Shown one piece after another: positions 12,115-23,375 of a stretch of DNA of 64,000 nucleotides; position 1 is the first letter of the stretch, and each line of letters starts with the position of its first letter. The stretch comes from Gordionus sp. m RMFG-2023. Taxonomy: Eukaryota > Nematomorpha > Gordioida > Chordodea > Parachordodidae. The stretch spans positions 72,393,561-72,457,560 of the forward strand of contig NC_088775.1 of the NCBI RefSeq assembly GCF_954871325.1, read 5' to 3'. The position numbers and the translations under genes are program-made. The notes under the pieces are model-generated. The model saw only the letters and a program-made list of their open reading frames with translations. It searched no databases and was not told the DNA's origin.

Positions 12115-12512
12115 TAGTGAAGGTCAAAGGTTCAATTCTATCGATCTTAGATCGGACTGGACCGATTTTTTCTTGAAGACCACAGTCCGGATTGGTCTTT
12201 TATTAATATTTAAATTCGCCCTATTATTCAATTAATCTTATTTTTTTACCTAATTTTTTTGTATTTTATTTCATGTTATTTTTCTAGAGTAGTTATTTTA
12301 GTTTTATGAATTTTTATTTTGCAATATGAATTTTAATGAGTCCCAATAAACAAGAAATAAATTAGGTAAAAAGAAAAATATTTTTAAATACCAAAAAAAA
12401 TAGAAATTTCGATCCAAGACCGGTTTTTTTTATTTAGGACCACGATCTGGATCGATCTTTCTAAAAGACCATGGTTCGGTCTGGATGAAAGATCGGTCAG
12501 TGATCTTCACTA
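12115..12512. mobile_element. 398-bp hAT-type MITE
   Basis: The ends are inverted copies of TAGTGAAGRTCA, with longer imperfect complementarity inside (GATCGGACTGGACCG on the left, CGGTCTGGATGAAAGATCGG on the right). The flanking octamers ATCTTTAT (12107-12114) and ATAATTAT (12513-12520) agree at 6 of 8 positions, compatible with a decayed target duplication. It has no coding capacity and could fold into a long hairpin. Confidence 0.65.
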
Positions 12513-13360
12513 ATAATTATACCATATATAGCTCTTTTAATCACGTAATATCTTTTTTTCAAACAGACAGTGTCCTCTTTTAATGCCAATTAAAAGATAG
12601 GAGGACCTTATCTTTGAAAATAACACCTTGTCTTTGAAAAAGGACTTACTATATATTTACCCATTTTTCTCCCATAAGTAGAACTGAAATTATCAATATT
12701 TCTTAATTTATACTTATTATTTTATTGAAAAATCCAAAATATTATTTTAAAAAAATATCGCCAGCTGAATATTATGGTGTTCCGTATCCACTCTTTTACA
12801 AAATACATTCTTCGATAAATCAATCCTTCTGTACTGTATTCTTCCATACACCAATAAAAATGCTAAAATATAATTTCGAATAATCCATTATTGACATTAT
12901 TAAGGTGTGATCTTAATTAGTTATATAGCGATCAACTCTAAAAGGGAAACCCCAGTATTATACCTCATCTGGCATTAAAGATTATTAATCAATGTTTTAA
13001 ATAATTGGTTGATATTATAAAAAAAATATATTAATTTCCTAGGCGCGATTTGTAATTTAATTGATATTTTTCTAAAAGAAATTTCCTAATAAAATTTTGG
13101 ATTTTTAAATTGATAGACCAGTAACTTTCATACTTACTATATAATCATAAATGTTGTGCAGTCACATGGAATCAAGGGGAAAAGATATACCGCGTAAAAT
13201 ATCTATCGTAGCTATGGGGAAAAAAAAATTAAGTAAATAATATAAAGCGCAATCAGAATTCAAATGATTATATTATTTAAACAAAACTAAGGTTTAGCCT
13301 TCCTACCACTCCCATCAAAGATATATAGATTAAATAAAATAATTTAAAAAGGATTACAAG
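12513..13360. other. Region upstream of the serine protease exons, nothing recognised
   Basis: No exon could be identified. The first recognised protease exon opens behind an AG acceptor with two bases of a split codon, so at least one upstream exon (signal peptide, perhaps a CLIP domain) should exist here or outside the window, but I cannot see it. Confidence 0.4.
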
Positions 13361-16112
13361 TAGATTGTGGATTGAAATACATAACGGGACTATTCAAAAA
13401 AAGGATGCCTACTGAACGTCAGACAATTGTAGGAGGGGAAGAAAGTGTCCCTAATGCTTGGCAAATTGATATAAGGATTCGAAACAACAGGCATATTTGC
13501 GGAGGTTCACTCATAACTGACTCTCATGTAATCACGTCAGCCCATTGCATTATTCCGTAAAAACGCATTTTTATATTTTTCTTTTTAACGTGTCATATTT
13601 TTCATCAAAATTTGTAATGGCCCTTATTTTTTAAAAAATAGGGAATATTAGTAATTAAGCACTTTTTAGTAAGGGTAGAGAAGCATGATTAGTTAAATTT
13701 TAAGTAATCTATATATCTATACATGTTGATTTTCATTAAAAGCTATGTTACATCCCTAAGGGACAAAATTTATACAAATATTTTTTTTAAAAATAATTAT
13801 TTTATTCATCGATACTTTCGTTGGTTCAAAAAAACGATTAAATTTACATTTAGATCCATCACTAGTCACTTTAGAATTTTTTTACTGTTATTTTTATGAA
13901 ATAGAGATCAGGGCACGTCAGGACATTTTATTTTTTTTATGAAATGTGAAAGTTTTAAGAGTGAAATTCAATTACAATATAGATGATTACTAAATGAATA
14001 TGGGGAAAAGATTATATCTCTGTATAATAATCATTTGATACTATAACGTGAGTTTTACCTTATATTTGGATAAAAAAATTTAGTATATTTCCGTTTTGAT
14101 TTTTCAAGACAAATTCGAACATAATTTTTACAAATGAAGAATTAACCCTCCTCTATCATATTTTTATTTATCAAAATTGGGCATATTAGTATTCAATTTT
14201 ATTAAAAGAGTAAGAGTATATTAAAACAGTGCATATTGTATGTCAACCATCGATATTTTCCCGATATCTATTTTTTGCAATATTATGTTCAAATACTCAC
14301 ATGGTGTGTGATATTGTATTAGAAAAAAAGATTGAATCTCGTGGAAATTTTGTGTTTTTTATCATTATTTTTTATATGAAACACGTGATTTTTATTTATT
14401 ACTTTTCTTATTAAAAAAATTTGTGGTTTCGAATAAAAAAATATGGAAACCTGCGCGATTCAAATTTTTAACCCAAACTGATTACAAATGATCGGTCTGA
14501 CCTTATATAATCGTTGAAATAGGGTTACGGGTTATAACCAGCTCCTGGATAAATTTCCCTTATGATTGTACTATGTATTATATAATTATAAAATATTATA
14601 TCTAAGGGGTCAAAGATACCGTCTACACGCTGGAGTTCATAATAGATCGATTCTTGGTGAGTATGAACAAATTCGAAACATATCATATGTAATTATTCAC
14701 CCTAACTTTGATGAAGGTTGATTATATGTTTTATTAGACTCCTAAAATAGTTTATTTCTAACTGGAAATAATATCAGAGAAAGCAAATTCATAGGTTGGC
14801 TAAAATTATATAAATTTGGCTAAAATTATATAAATTATAGCATTTAGCATATCAACCAGACATATGTGGATAACAAAAAAAAATGTAAATTAAAAATATT
14901 AGTCAACGGTAGATAGTAAATTAATTATTCATAGCAATATTTAAAATTATCCTACAATAAATTTTATAAATAATAATATTGGCAAACCAAGAATTTATAA
15001 TTTTGTTGAAACTGGTTAAAAATAATTTTTATTTTCTAATATATCCGTAAAACCGATAAAAACAGGTGTGCGCCAATAGGAAACCATGTAATTTTTTAAC
15101 AAGGATTTATAAGAAATAGTAAACTTTTAAAAATGACTAATATTACATATATTGCATACACTCCTTTAATAAAATCATAGGCAATATTCATTATATGTCA
15201 ATCTCTCATACGTAGCTTATATTTTTGTACCTATTATTAGAATTGCAATTCGATTCTGATATTGCCATCTTAAAAACTAAGGAACCCTTCTTGTTGAATC
15301 AGTATGTCAATTTGGTGTGTTTACCTTTACTACCGCGATCAACGGTTTTATGGAATAATGATAGCAAAGAATGTTTCGTCACTGGTTGGGGAGAAACTCG
15401 AGGTAATGAATGACAAATATTATTAAAAATTATTCGATTCAAAATATGATTAACAAAATTACAAATTGAATAAAATCTTTTATTTGACTAACTATTGATA
15501 ATAACATCATAAATAAAATACTAAATTATTCAATTCACATAAACAGCAATCGTTTCAGATATATACTATCAATTTCTGATCCTGTTCAATTAATAGCTAA
15601 ATAAATAAACATTTTTCTAGGAACTGGGAATGATATAGTACTAAATCAAGTTAGAGTGCCCATTTTAAAAACGGATATTTGTAACTCTTCGGATTATCTG
15701 TCGGGATTAATCACAACAAACATGATTTGTGCAGGGTACGATGAAGGAACAAAGGACGCATGCGGAGTAATTATAGTACCGTTTAGTCATACAATTAAGA
15801 AACCTTAGAAGGAATTATATAAATATAATAAATTTTAAAATAAATTACATTTTAAAACTTTAACCTTCAAAAATAAATGTAAGAAATTTTCATATAATTT
15901 TATATGTTATTAAAACTCTTCATATCTCTACCTACATTGTCAAATAAAATAAATTATATTTTTACAGGGCGATAGTGGTAGTCCTTTAGTATGTTCCTTT
16001 GACAAAAAAAATGGTTTTTAGAAGGAATTTCAGTTGTGCTCTGCCAAAAAGACCCGGAGTATATACGAAGGTTGAGAATTTTGTGTCATTTATAACAAGC
16101 AATATTATTTGA
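13361..16112 (+). pseudogene. Trypsin-like serine protease (S1 family), five exons, last exon frameshifted
   Basis: Exons at 13361-13556, 14607-14716, 15241-15402, 15621-15766 and 15970-16112 join with GT-AG introns and consistent phases. Exon 1: a CG cysteine, then TIVGGEESVPNAWQ and CGGSLITDSHVITSAHC (catalytic His). Exon 2: RYRLHAGVHNRSILGEYEQI and YVIIHPNFDE. Exon 3: DSDIAIL (catalytic Asp) and CFVTGWGETRG. Exon 4: VRVPILKTDIC and MICAGYDEGTKDACG. Exon 5: GDSGSPLVC (catalytic Ser). The Asp six residues before the Ser predicts cleavage after Lys/Arg. Exon 5 has a one-base frame change at an 8-A run before WFLEGIS and another before RPGVYTKVENF, and the SWG strand that lines the S1 pocket is missing between them. 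The residue before IVGG is Thr, not the usual Arg/Lys activation site. No start exon was found. It is either a recent pseudogene or an active gene with homopolymer errors. Confidence 0.85.
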
Positions 16113-16516
16113 TAAGAAAATTAAATAATCATATTATTATATCGCTATTTTGTAATTTACACTATTTTTTATTTATCGAAAATATAAAATTTATTGACAA
16201 TGATATCAATCATGTTATATAATTTTTCATTTATAATTTTCTGCGAAAAATGTTTATATATAATGCGTATAGAATATTTCGATTAGATTGTAAAAAAATT
16301 TACCACATAAGAAGTATCAACTATTTAATTGTAATTATTTTTATTTACAAACTCATTTTACGTGATTTAAAAAAAAAATTAAATCCTTTATATTTTTCGC
16401 GCTTATTGCTATTAATCCATGTTTTAAAAATCTTCATTTTATTTTCATTTAAACAATGAGGCATACAAATCTGTGCTATATTTTTACTTTTAAAGAAAAA
16501 ACTATGAAATAAATTA

Positions 16517-16711
16517 CTAAATATTATCATCGAAATTGATATCTTCTTGAGGACACATATAATTAATTAGTTTGGGTATAGGATCGTATCTGTAATAAAC
16601 AAAAAAAATTACAAATATATAAAATAATAATTCATATCCTTTTTTAAGATTAAAAGAACGTGTATAACAAACACCATTAGAGAAGGTCATGGTTCGGCAG
16701 CTGGACGCCAT
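16517..16711 (-). CDS. Hypothetical small single-pass membrane protein, 64 aa
   Basis: Minus-strand frame from ATG at 16711 (AAAATGG context) to TAG. It begins MASSCRTMTFSNGVCYTRSF, has one hydrophobic stretch YELLFYIFVIFFVYY (about residues 27-41) and a charged tail RYDPIPKLINYMCPQED. An AATAAA-like signal lies on the same strand ~90 nt after the stop. An alternative reading would splice out the hydrophobic stretch (GT in AATGGTGTTT, AG in TTTATTACAG), but that gives a short out-of-frame tail. I recognise no family. It may be a real mini-gene next to the protease or a chance frame in AT-rich DNA. Confidence 0.3.
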   Translation of the reverse strand: MASSCRTMTFSNGVCYTRSFNLKKGYELLFYIFVIFFVYYRYDPIPKLINYMCPQEDINFDDNI

Positions 16712-16939
16712 TTTAATTCTCTATGTAAATAATTTACATTAAAATTTTATCAAAACTTTAAAAAAAAATCAGTTTCATTTATTTATAGAATTTGTTATAA
16801 GGGAAACAAAAGTGTTGTGTAACCAGATGATTTGTATTCCGCGCTTCAAAATAATTATTAATGAATGAATCTTCAATCTAGATAACAAATATAAATATTG
16901 ATTCGTTCTAAGGGGATCGAATTTATAACAAAAACAATG

Positions 16940-17258
16940 GTTAACGGTAGATAGAACCACTCTTGAAGCAATCACCAAGCCAGAAGATGAATTTATCAGT
17001 GCCTTTTTGGAAAAAATGGAATCTTTATTATCCCATTCTTAAACACAACAATCGTTGTTTATAAATAATCAAAAATTCAACTTAGACGAAGGCCAATATT
17101 TAATTTTATGTGGTTTTTCAGAAAATTATAGCTCTATACTTCAGGATAAAATTATCATTGGAAAGGGCTCAATCCACTATTTAAAAGAAAATTTTGCCAA
17201 TATTTGTTGCTTATATTATATATCGATATCCGAATCTTTGCAACATATCACACCGTAG
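16940..17258 (+). pseudogene. Fragment of a repetitive invertebrate protein family, possibly a DDE transposase
   Basis: A single frame with one in-frame TAA at 17040-17042: EDEFISAFLEKMESLLSHS, stop, TQQSLFINNQKFNLDEGQ, YLILCGFSENYSSILQDK, then YISISESLQHITP. From memory this resembles a repeated block in many invertebrate predicted proteins with an '..D(F)(A/S)ENYS...QDE.Q..HW' core followed by 'SD.L.HDT.AV', probably a mobile-element gene. Here the expected Asp before FSENYS is Gly. The family is recalled, not looked up, and the gene is clearly incomplete. Confidence 0.4.
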
Positions 17259-17304
17259 CAGTATAAAACATTGGCAAATTTTTTAATTAATAAATTATGC
17301 ATGC

Positions 17305-17465
17305 CATCTTTAAAAAATTTTGAGCAGCTATCTTTAAAGATCTCATCATAAAATTTGAAGATTTTTTATTTAAAAAATTTTGCACAACGATCTTTAAAGA
17401 TCTAGACCTTTAAAGATTTATTTTAAAATGTTTTGATCAACGATCTTCAAATATCTTCATTAATA
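17305..17465 (+). repeat. Three imperfect copies of an ATCTTTAAAGATC-centred repeat
   Basis: GCAGCTATCTTTAAAGATCT, CACAACGATCTTTAAAGATC and ATCAACGATCTTCAAATATC follow one another about every 65 bp. The core ATCTTTAAAGAT is itself palindromic. It lies immediately before a longer tandem array. Confidence 0.6.
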
Positions 17466-17498
17466 TGTTATAATAAATTATTATTTTTATAATTTTTT

Positions 17499-18128
17499 GA
17501 AATAATCAATGAAGATGTACCAGAAAAGTGACAAATGTCATAATCGTTATTTTTTTAAACTTTTTTCAATTTTTGACGCAAATGGGTAAAAATATATGTT
17601 GTTAACATGTTAAATTAAAATTTCAATGAAGATGTAACAGAAAAGTGACAAATGTCACAATCGTTATTTTTTAACTTTTTTGAATTTTTGAAAATAATGG
17701 GTAAAAATATATATTGTTAACATGTAAATTACAATTTCAATGAAGATGTACCATAGAAAAGTGACAATTGTCATAATCGTTATTTTTTTAACTTTTTAAA
17801 ATTTTTTTGACAAATGGGTAAAAATATATATCGTTAACGTGTTAAATTAAAATTTCAACCATAGAAAAGTGACAATTGTCATAATCGTTATTTTTTTAAC
17901 TTATAAAATTTTTTTTGACTCAAATGGGTAAAAATATATATTGTTAACATGTTAAATTAAAATTTCAACGAAGATGTACCATAGAAAAGAGACAATTGTC
18001 ATATTCGTTATTTTTTTACATTTTTGGACGCAAACGGTTAAAAATATATGTTGAAAAGATGTTAAATTATAAATTCAATAAAGATGTTCTTTGGAAAAAT
18101 GACAATTGTCATAATCAGTATTTCTGCC
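17499..18128 (+). repeat. Tandem array, ~118-bp unit, about 5.5 copies
   Basis: Each unit contains TCAATGAAGATGTACC, GAAAAGTGACAATTGTCATA, ATCGTTATTTTTTTAAC and AATGGGTAAAAATATAT followed by GTTAACATGTTAAATT. Copies begin near 17499, 17619, 17735, 17855, 17968 and 18083; the fourth lacks part of the GAAGATGTA segment. GTGACAATTGTCA and GTTAAC-type palindromes recur in every unit. The array abuts a hAT remnant at 18130 and may be that element's subterminal satellite. Confidence 0.85.
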
Positions 18129-18129
18129 G

Positions 18130-19016
18130 TGGTATATATATATAAGATATCTCTGACAACTCTGCTATTAGAGCATCTTTCATCACTTTAAAGTTCTGCT
18201 ATCTTAATCATTAGTGTCTGGTGACATAAAATTGTTGTACCAAGAGAGCTTAAATCATCATGATAAATTATCAACCAAGGACAGTGGCTGAGCTGCCAAT
18301 TATAAAATCAACAATGACTTTATCAGCCAGTATCTGAAATATTGGAATGTGCAACATTATTAATCAATTTATGAATTGAATTGAATTGGTCTTTTTGGAC
18401 GCAGTCTCCCCTATACTAAAATTATTACGATGTTTTTCTATCTCTTTAAAACTGTTGGCATGAACATTCTTATAAAATAAATACTATTAGAATTTAAAAA
18501 TGACAATTACCTCTAGATGTTTTCTGAGGTTAAAGCTACTAAATTTATTTGAGGTTATATTTTTTTTTACATTTTGAACAAATAAATTTGTAGCCACCTT
18601 TTGTTTTTACATTAATTTGGAAATATTTTTCAAATTTTGGAAATGGAAAATGTGTAATATTGTTATCAAGAACATTTTCTACGAGGGTACCTTCCATTTC
18701 AATAATATCATCATTTTCTAACTCACTTACATCGATTTGGATCCCATTTGCGATGACATTTTAAATAATTTACACCAGATGATTTAGGTTTATAATACAA
18801 ATTGAAAATATAAATTTCAATATTAAATAATCATAAAAATTATAATTAATTATGATATTATATTAAATATCTTTATAGTTAATTATATTTTTAAAAAGTA
18901 GCTAAGTGGCCAAAAAAAGGAGCGTGCTAAAAAAATTATTAATTAGATAAAAAGTAGCGCGCTATTAGCTATAGATACCAAAAAAGATAGTGTTCTATAT
19001 AGTAGTGCGCTACTTT
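18130..19016 (-). mobile_element. hAT relic, N-terminal half with terminal repeat (H4)
   Basis: Minus strand. The right end is a terminal region running inward as CCAGTATGAAAGTAGCGCAC and further AGTAGCGCGCTA motifs (18890-19016), the same motif family as H3. Inside lies the N-terminal BED-finger part of a transposase (18250-18775). The catalytic core and C-terminus are absent, so this is a truncated or internally deleted copy. The left boundary is uncertain. Confidence 0.6.
18250..18775 (-). pseudogene. hAT transposase N-terminus with BED zinc finger and a 42-nt intron (H4)
   Basis: Minus strand: an acidic leader (DVSELENDDIIEMEGTLVEN), then FPFPKFEKYFQINVKTKGGY and the BED finger FICSKCKKKY...SSFNLRKHLE. 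A one-base shift interrupts it between KKKYNLK and SSFNL. After HLE comes GTAATT...TATAAG, a 42-nt GT-AG intron (18469-18510, phase 0), then NVHANSFKEIEKHRNNFSI, supplying the second finger histidine. Further on is DKVIVDFIIGSSATVLG, matching the hAT segment before the catalytic core. BED fingers bind the element's ends; the core is missing here. Confidence 0.7.
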
Positions 19017-19354
19017 CATACTGGATAATTTATTAAAAAGAACGATAAAAATAGTGGTATTGACATTTTTTAATATTATTGTGCTCTCATAATATGTGTT
19101 TTTGTTCGAGAACAACGGTTAACCCTGTATATAAGCATAATAAAAATTGTATCTGTAATTAGACACGTTTTTGAATGATATATCTGAATATAAATCCATT
19201 TAAAAAGCATCTTTTAACAACTTTGGAAAAATATTTTTACCACTTTGAACCGTAATATCTCCAAAAATATAAATGTTAGAAGGCTAAAATTTTGATTAAT
19301 TCTTAGTTACATTAATCCTGTTATCACAAAAGGTAAAGGCCTGAGATAGGTCAG

Positions 19355-19542
19355 TGTTATATTTTATATATTTATAATAATCAACTATATTTGAATAATA
19401 TATTTGTCATACAATAATATAGCTTATTTATATTTAATATTATATAAAAGGTCAAATAGAATAATTATAAAATAGTATTAGAAGAATTGAAAATAAAAAG
19501 TTACCATTAACCATATATTCTGAGTTTACTTCAAGATATAAA
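19355..19542 (+). repeat. 5' LTR of Gypsy-A
   Basis: Shares with the 3' LTR the blocks TTGAATAATAT, TATTTATATTTAATATTA, AAAAGGTCAA / AAAAGGCCAA and CCATATATTCTGAGTTT. The end point is set by comparison with the 3' LTR and by the start of the ATTGGTGACG priming region. Confidence 0.85.
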
Positions 19543-19689
19543 ATTGGTGACGAAAAAAAAAGACGTGGTCTTCGGTCAAGTTAAATATTAAATAGAATTG
19601 TATAGAAATTTTTTTTTTTAAATTATGGGTGATATTTCAAAAATTCATTAAACGATTTTCGTATATAGGAAACTTCTTTAGATGATTAT

Positions 19690-20549
19690 TTGGATTATAT
19701 TAAATATATTTTGAATATAAAGTTCCTCAAACAGATGCAACTTTGAAAAAATTATTCATAGCATCTAGACGAATAAATATAATAACAGATATAAAAACTA
19801 TTTCCAAGAAAAATTGATGATGTGGTATGGGTAGATTTATATAAAATTGCAAAACAAATTTTTAAAGACAAAAGAACTGTCTTAGCATCAAGAATTGATT
19901 TTATTAGATTAAGTCGCGAACCAACAGAATCAGTAATGAGTTATTTAAAAAATATATAGGAACTAGCCTGTAGATGTGAATTTAAAAATAATAGAATTTA
20001 TCAATATAATCGATGGATTAAAGATGTCGCAACTAGATAAAGAAATACGATTAAGATACCTAGAAACTAGAGACGGAGCAACCGTTAAGCTTAACAAGGT
20101 TATAGAAATGGCTTTATAGATGGAATATGGTATTAATAAACAACCACGAAATTAAAATGGAATATAATAAAGGTTCAGTAGTAACCATCATTAATGCAAC
20201 AATATGGAATAAAATTGGAGGCCAAAATTTAGAATGGTTATAGCTCCAACTATATATGGAAGCAATACAATAAAAATTATGGGAGAAGCTTATGTAAAAA
20301 TCTAATTAGATGACAAAATAAAATGGCTTACGTTATTAGTTACAAAAACAAATGATGAGCGCTATTTGGATTTTCATGGACAATAGAATCTGATCTATCA
20401 TTACAAGCAAAGGTAAAAGCAATATGATCAGCAATAAATATAATAATATTGATAATGGCAACGTGAATATTGAAAACCTATATAAAGAATTTGCTATGGT
20501 GTTTGATAATAATTAGGATTAATAAATAATGTCGAACCATAAAACTATA
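19690..20549 (+). pseudogene. Gag and protease remnant of Gypsy-A
   Basis: Gag-like pieces include FKDKRTVLASRIDFIRLSRE then PTESVMSYLKNI and ELACRCEF, matching the capsid-domain pattern of Ty3/Gypsy Gag ('R...F..R.Q...ESV..Y...L..LA..C.F'). Near 20155-20300 GSVVTIINATIWNKIG and IMGEAYVKI follow the downstream half of a retropepsin. Stops and frameshifts are numerous, and no zinc knuckle or intact D-T/S-G active site was found. The segment ends where the first nested hAT begins. Confidence 0.65.
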
Positions 20550-21208
20550 ATTGGAAGCAGAGACCTGCAGAGGCACCATTTGCACGGCCCGATCCGGTTT
20601 TAAATTTTTTAGGCCCGGCCCGGATATTTTTTAAAAAAAAATTTTAGGCCCGGCTCGGAATTTTTTAAAATTATATTCGACCTGGTATATACAAAAATTC
20701 ACCTATGAGGTGTTTTACCATATTTTTCAGCGAGTATTATCGCTTATTATTTAAAAAATACATGAAAAAGCTAATATTTTGAGAATATTATATTGAATTT
20801 ATAAAAATTATAAAACTGTTATTTATAAAAATGGATATTTTGAGCATATACTATATTTTATATTGCATTTATAAAAATAAAACTAATATTCATAAAAATG
20901 GTAATAATATTTTGAGCATATACTATATTTTATATTGCATTTAAAAAAAAATAAAACTAATATTTAATTTATAAAATAAAAATAAATCGCTATTTAAAAA
21001 AATGCATGTATAATAAATAGTATTTTGAAAATATAATTTAATTGCACAATATTAATATAATTTATTTTATAATATAAATTTTTAACAAAAGAAGATAATT
21101 GTATTATATAATATTGTAAAAAAAAATAATGAAAAATGTTGGATTAAAAACTTTCATGACTCAAGGTAAATATAATAAATGCAATAAATATTTGACAGTT
21201 TGCAAAGT

Positions 21209-21484
21209 AAAAAACCAGCATGATTGACGAAACCCCATACTCAAGAAAGATATTAAAAATTCACAAATTATCATGAAGAAAGAGAAGCATATCTACCTTT
21301 TCAGGTTGAAGATTACTTCTTCTTTCTTCAAGAATTCTCGTAGTAAGTAAAAAACCAGCATGATTGACGAAACCCTATACTCAAGAAAGATATTGAAAAT
21401 TCACAAATTATCATGAAGATAGAGAAGCATATCTACCTTTTCAGGTTGAATACTTCTTCTTTCTTCAAGAATTCCCCCAATAGT
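21209..21484. repeat. Tandem duplication (~138 bp) over the H5 transposase C-terminus
   Basis: AGTAAAAAACCAGCATGATT occurs at 21209 and 21347, each followed by the same ~138-bp block through GATATT...TTATCATGAAGA...TTCAGGTTGAA. The second copy contains the last codons and stop of the transposase frame; the first is a spare copy downstream of the stop (the gene is on the minus strand). Confidence 0.9.
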
Positions 21485-23183
21485 GGAAAAATTCCGCTCA
21501 CAACTTGCACTTGAAGCAAGAATTGCCAATACCCGTTTTGCCAATTTTGCTAAAATTGGGAATTCGCTTTGATGAGCCGCCCACCACTCTAACAAATTAT
21601 CCACCTTAAATGTTTCATCTATTTTTTTATTTATGTAATTAAAATATTCATCATCGGGTATTGACATATTACCAGAATTACCATCGCCCCATTTGTCATA
21701 AAACGATTCAGTTTGTTTAACAACAGTCGTAATTTGACTGGTCGATGGTATTTCATTTACTTCCTGAGCCTCTTGTAATTTAATAAAATCTTTTATATAG
21801 TTTTCCGTCATCTTGCGATCTGTCCCTGACAACATACGTAATTGCTTGAATTTGGGACAGAGAAAAAGAGAAATAAAATGATACTTGTTCAAAACAAATT
21901 TTTCAATTAAAAAATGCTTTAAAGTAAAATCAATTTTATTTCTCTTTTTTCGCTTTGAAAGGTATTACAAACTTCAAGAAGTTCATAATACCAAATTACC
22001 ACTTTAAAAAGAGTACAAGAGTCCGACTGTAACTCAACAATAGCTCTGTTAAAATTCTCAAGAATGTTGACTAGATCCTGAAGGATCGGAAAGTCTATAA
22101 TATAATACTTTTCCGATCCCCCATGTTATTGAAGAAATTTTATAATTTCTTCATTTTGAGAATAAACAGAATTGAGCATATTGTATTTAGAGTTCCTGCG
22201 GACTTCTATATCTTGATAAAGGTGCTGGCATTTATTACTTTGTTTTAAATGCCCCACTAATATTTTAGTATTATCTATTGTTGATTTTATTAATGGGGCA
22301 TTACTTTCCAAATATTTGAAGTTAAATGAATTTCTTAAAATTGTATTTAATATATGACAAGAACAATTTAATCGTTCATTTAACTCCAATGCTTTTATAA
22401 TATTTTTACCCTGGTCTGTAACAAATATTATATTAATAAAATCGTTAGTGTTAAAATTAAAATTATGAAAATTTTTTAATAGTTCATCCTTAACTACTTT
22501 GCTAGTCTTTGACACTTCTTTAAATTTAGCGGTAAATAGGTTTCTCTTCACTAATTTCCAGTCATCTGATATATAGTGCATGTTAACTGTTATAAACGAG
22601 TTCTTTTTATGGTCATCGCACCATATATCAGTGGAAGCAGCCATAAATCGATTCTTGATTACTGGGGTAGTATCAACCAAAATGTTTCTTATTTTATTAC
22701 ATTTTTCTTTAAGGTGGCGTGATAGAGTGGTGGGATGTGAAATCAATGAGTTGATATCTATTTTAATATACTTTGCCCAACATCGACTAGAGCCTGGCTG
22801 AATTCAAGAAACCCATTCCCAGCTATCATTTCGAAAGGTCTAATATCTTTTGCGCAGTGTTAGGGAATGATCTATAAATTTTTCTTTTAAATATTTTATA
22901 TTACATATATAGGTTGGTTTTTCAGGTCTAAAAATTTTTTATTAATTTTCATGGATTTACCATCACATTTATGTCTTTTTAAATGTGATGTACCATGTTT
23001 ATAATTATAAGATAATATACTTGAACAATTCTTACATTGTATGTAGCTAATGTTTTTTTTATTTTCATCTATGATGATGTTAAATTTAGCCCATATTTCA
23101 GATTTTAAATTATTATATGTATTTCTAAAAGAATAAATATTATTTTTAATTTTATTAATTATATCATTAGTATTTTGTGCCAT
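21401..23183 (-). pseudogene. hAT transposase of the Hermes/ZBED group (H5)
   Basis: Three minus-strand frames follow one another. Frame 23183-22896 (95 aa) holds a BED finger: WAKFNIII, IQCKNCSSIL, HGTSHLKRHKC. Frame 22746-22126 (206 aa) holds the catalytic half: HPTTLSRHLKEKC, MAASTDIWCDDHKKNSFITV (first Asp), NIIFVTDQGKNIIKALE (second Asp) and RLNCSCHILNTIL. Frame 21892-21401 (163 aa) ends with WWAAHQSEFPILAKLAKRVL and ILASSASCERNFSTIGGI, the C-terminal dimerisation region common to Hermes-type hATs, then RRSIQPEKVDMLLYLHDNL. At least two frame breaks or stops separate the frames, so the gene is inactive. Confidence 0.88.
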
Positions 23184-23187
23184 GATA

Positions 23188-23375
23188 TTCCTTTATTTGA
23201 TTGTTTTGGTAAATATTCTAAAAATTTAGATATGAATTATAAAAAAATATATTAATAATACTTGAATATTGGGGCTTATTTAAGATATTCCTTTATTTGA
23301 TTGTTTTGGTAAAATATGTTGTAAAAATTTAGATATGAATTATAAAAAAATATATTATTACTTTGAATAAATTTG
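23188..23375. repeat. Tandem duplication, ~97-bp unit, upstream of the H5 transposase
   Basis: ATATTCCTTTATTTGATTGT at about 23188 and again at about 23284, each followed by AAAATTTAGATATGAATTAT. It lies between the transposase start (minus strand) and the right end of H5. Confidence 0.85.

Noticed and set aside
13361-16112. Calling the serine protease an intact gene
   Set aside because: Two frame changes and a missing SWG strand in the last recognised exon, and no start exon; it is listed as a pseudogene with the caveat of possible sequencing error.
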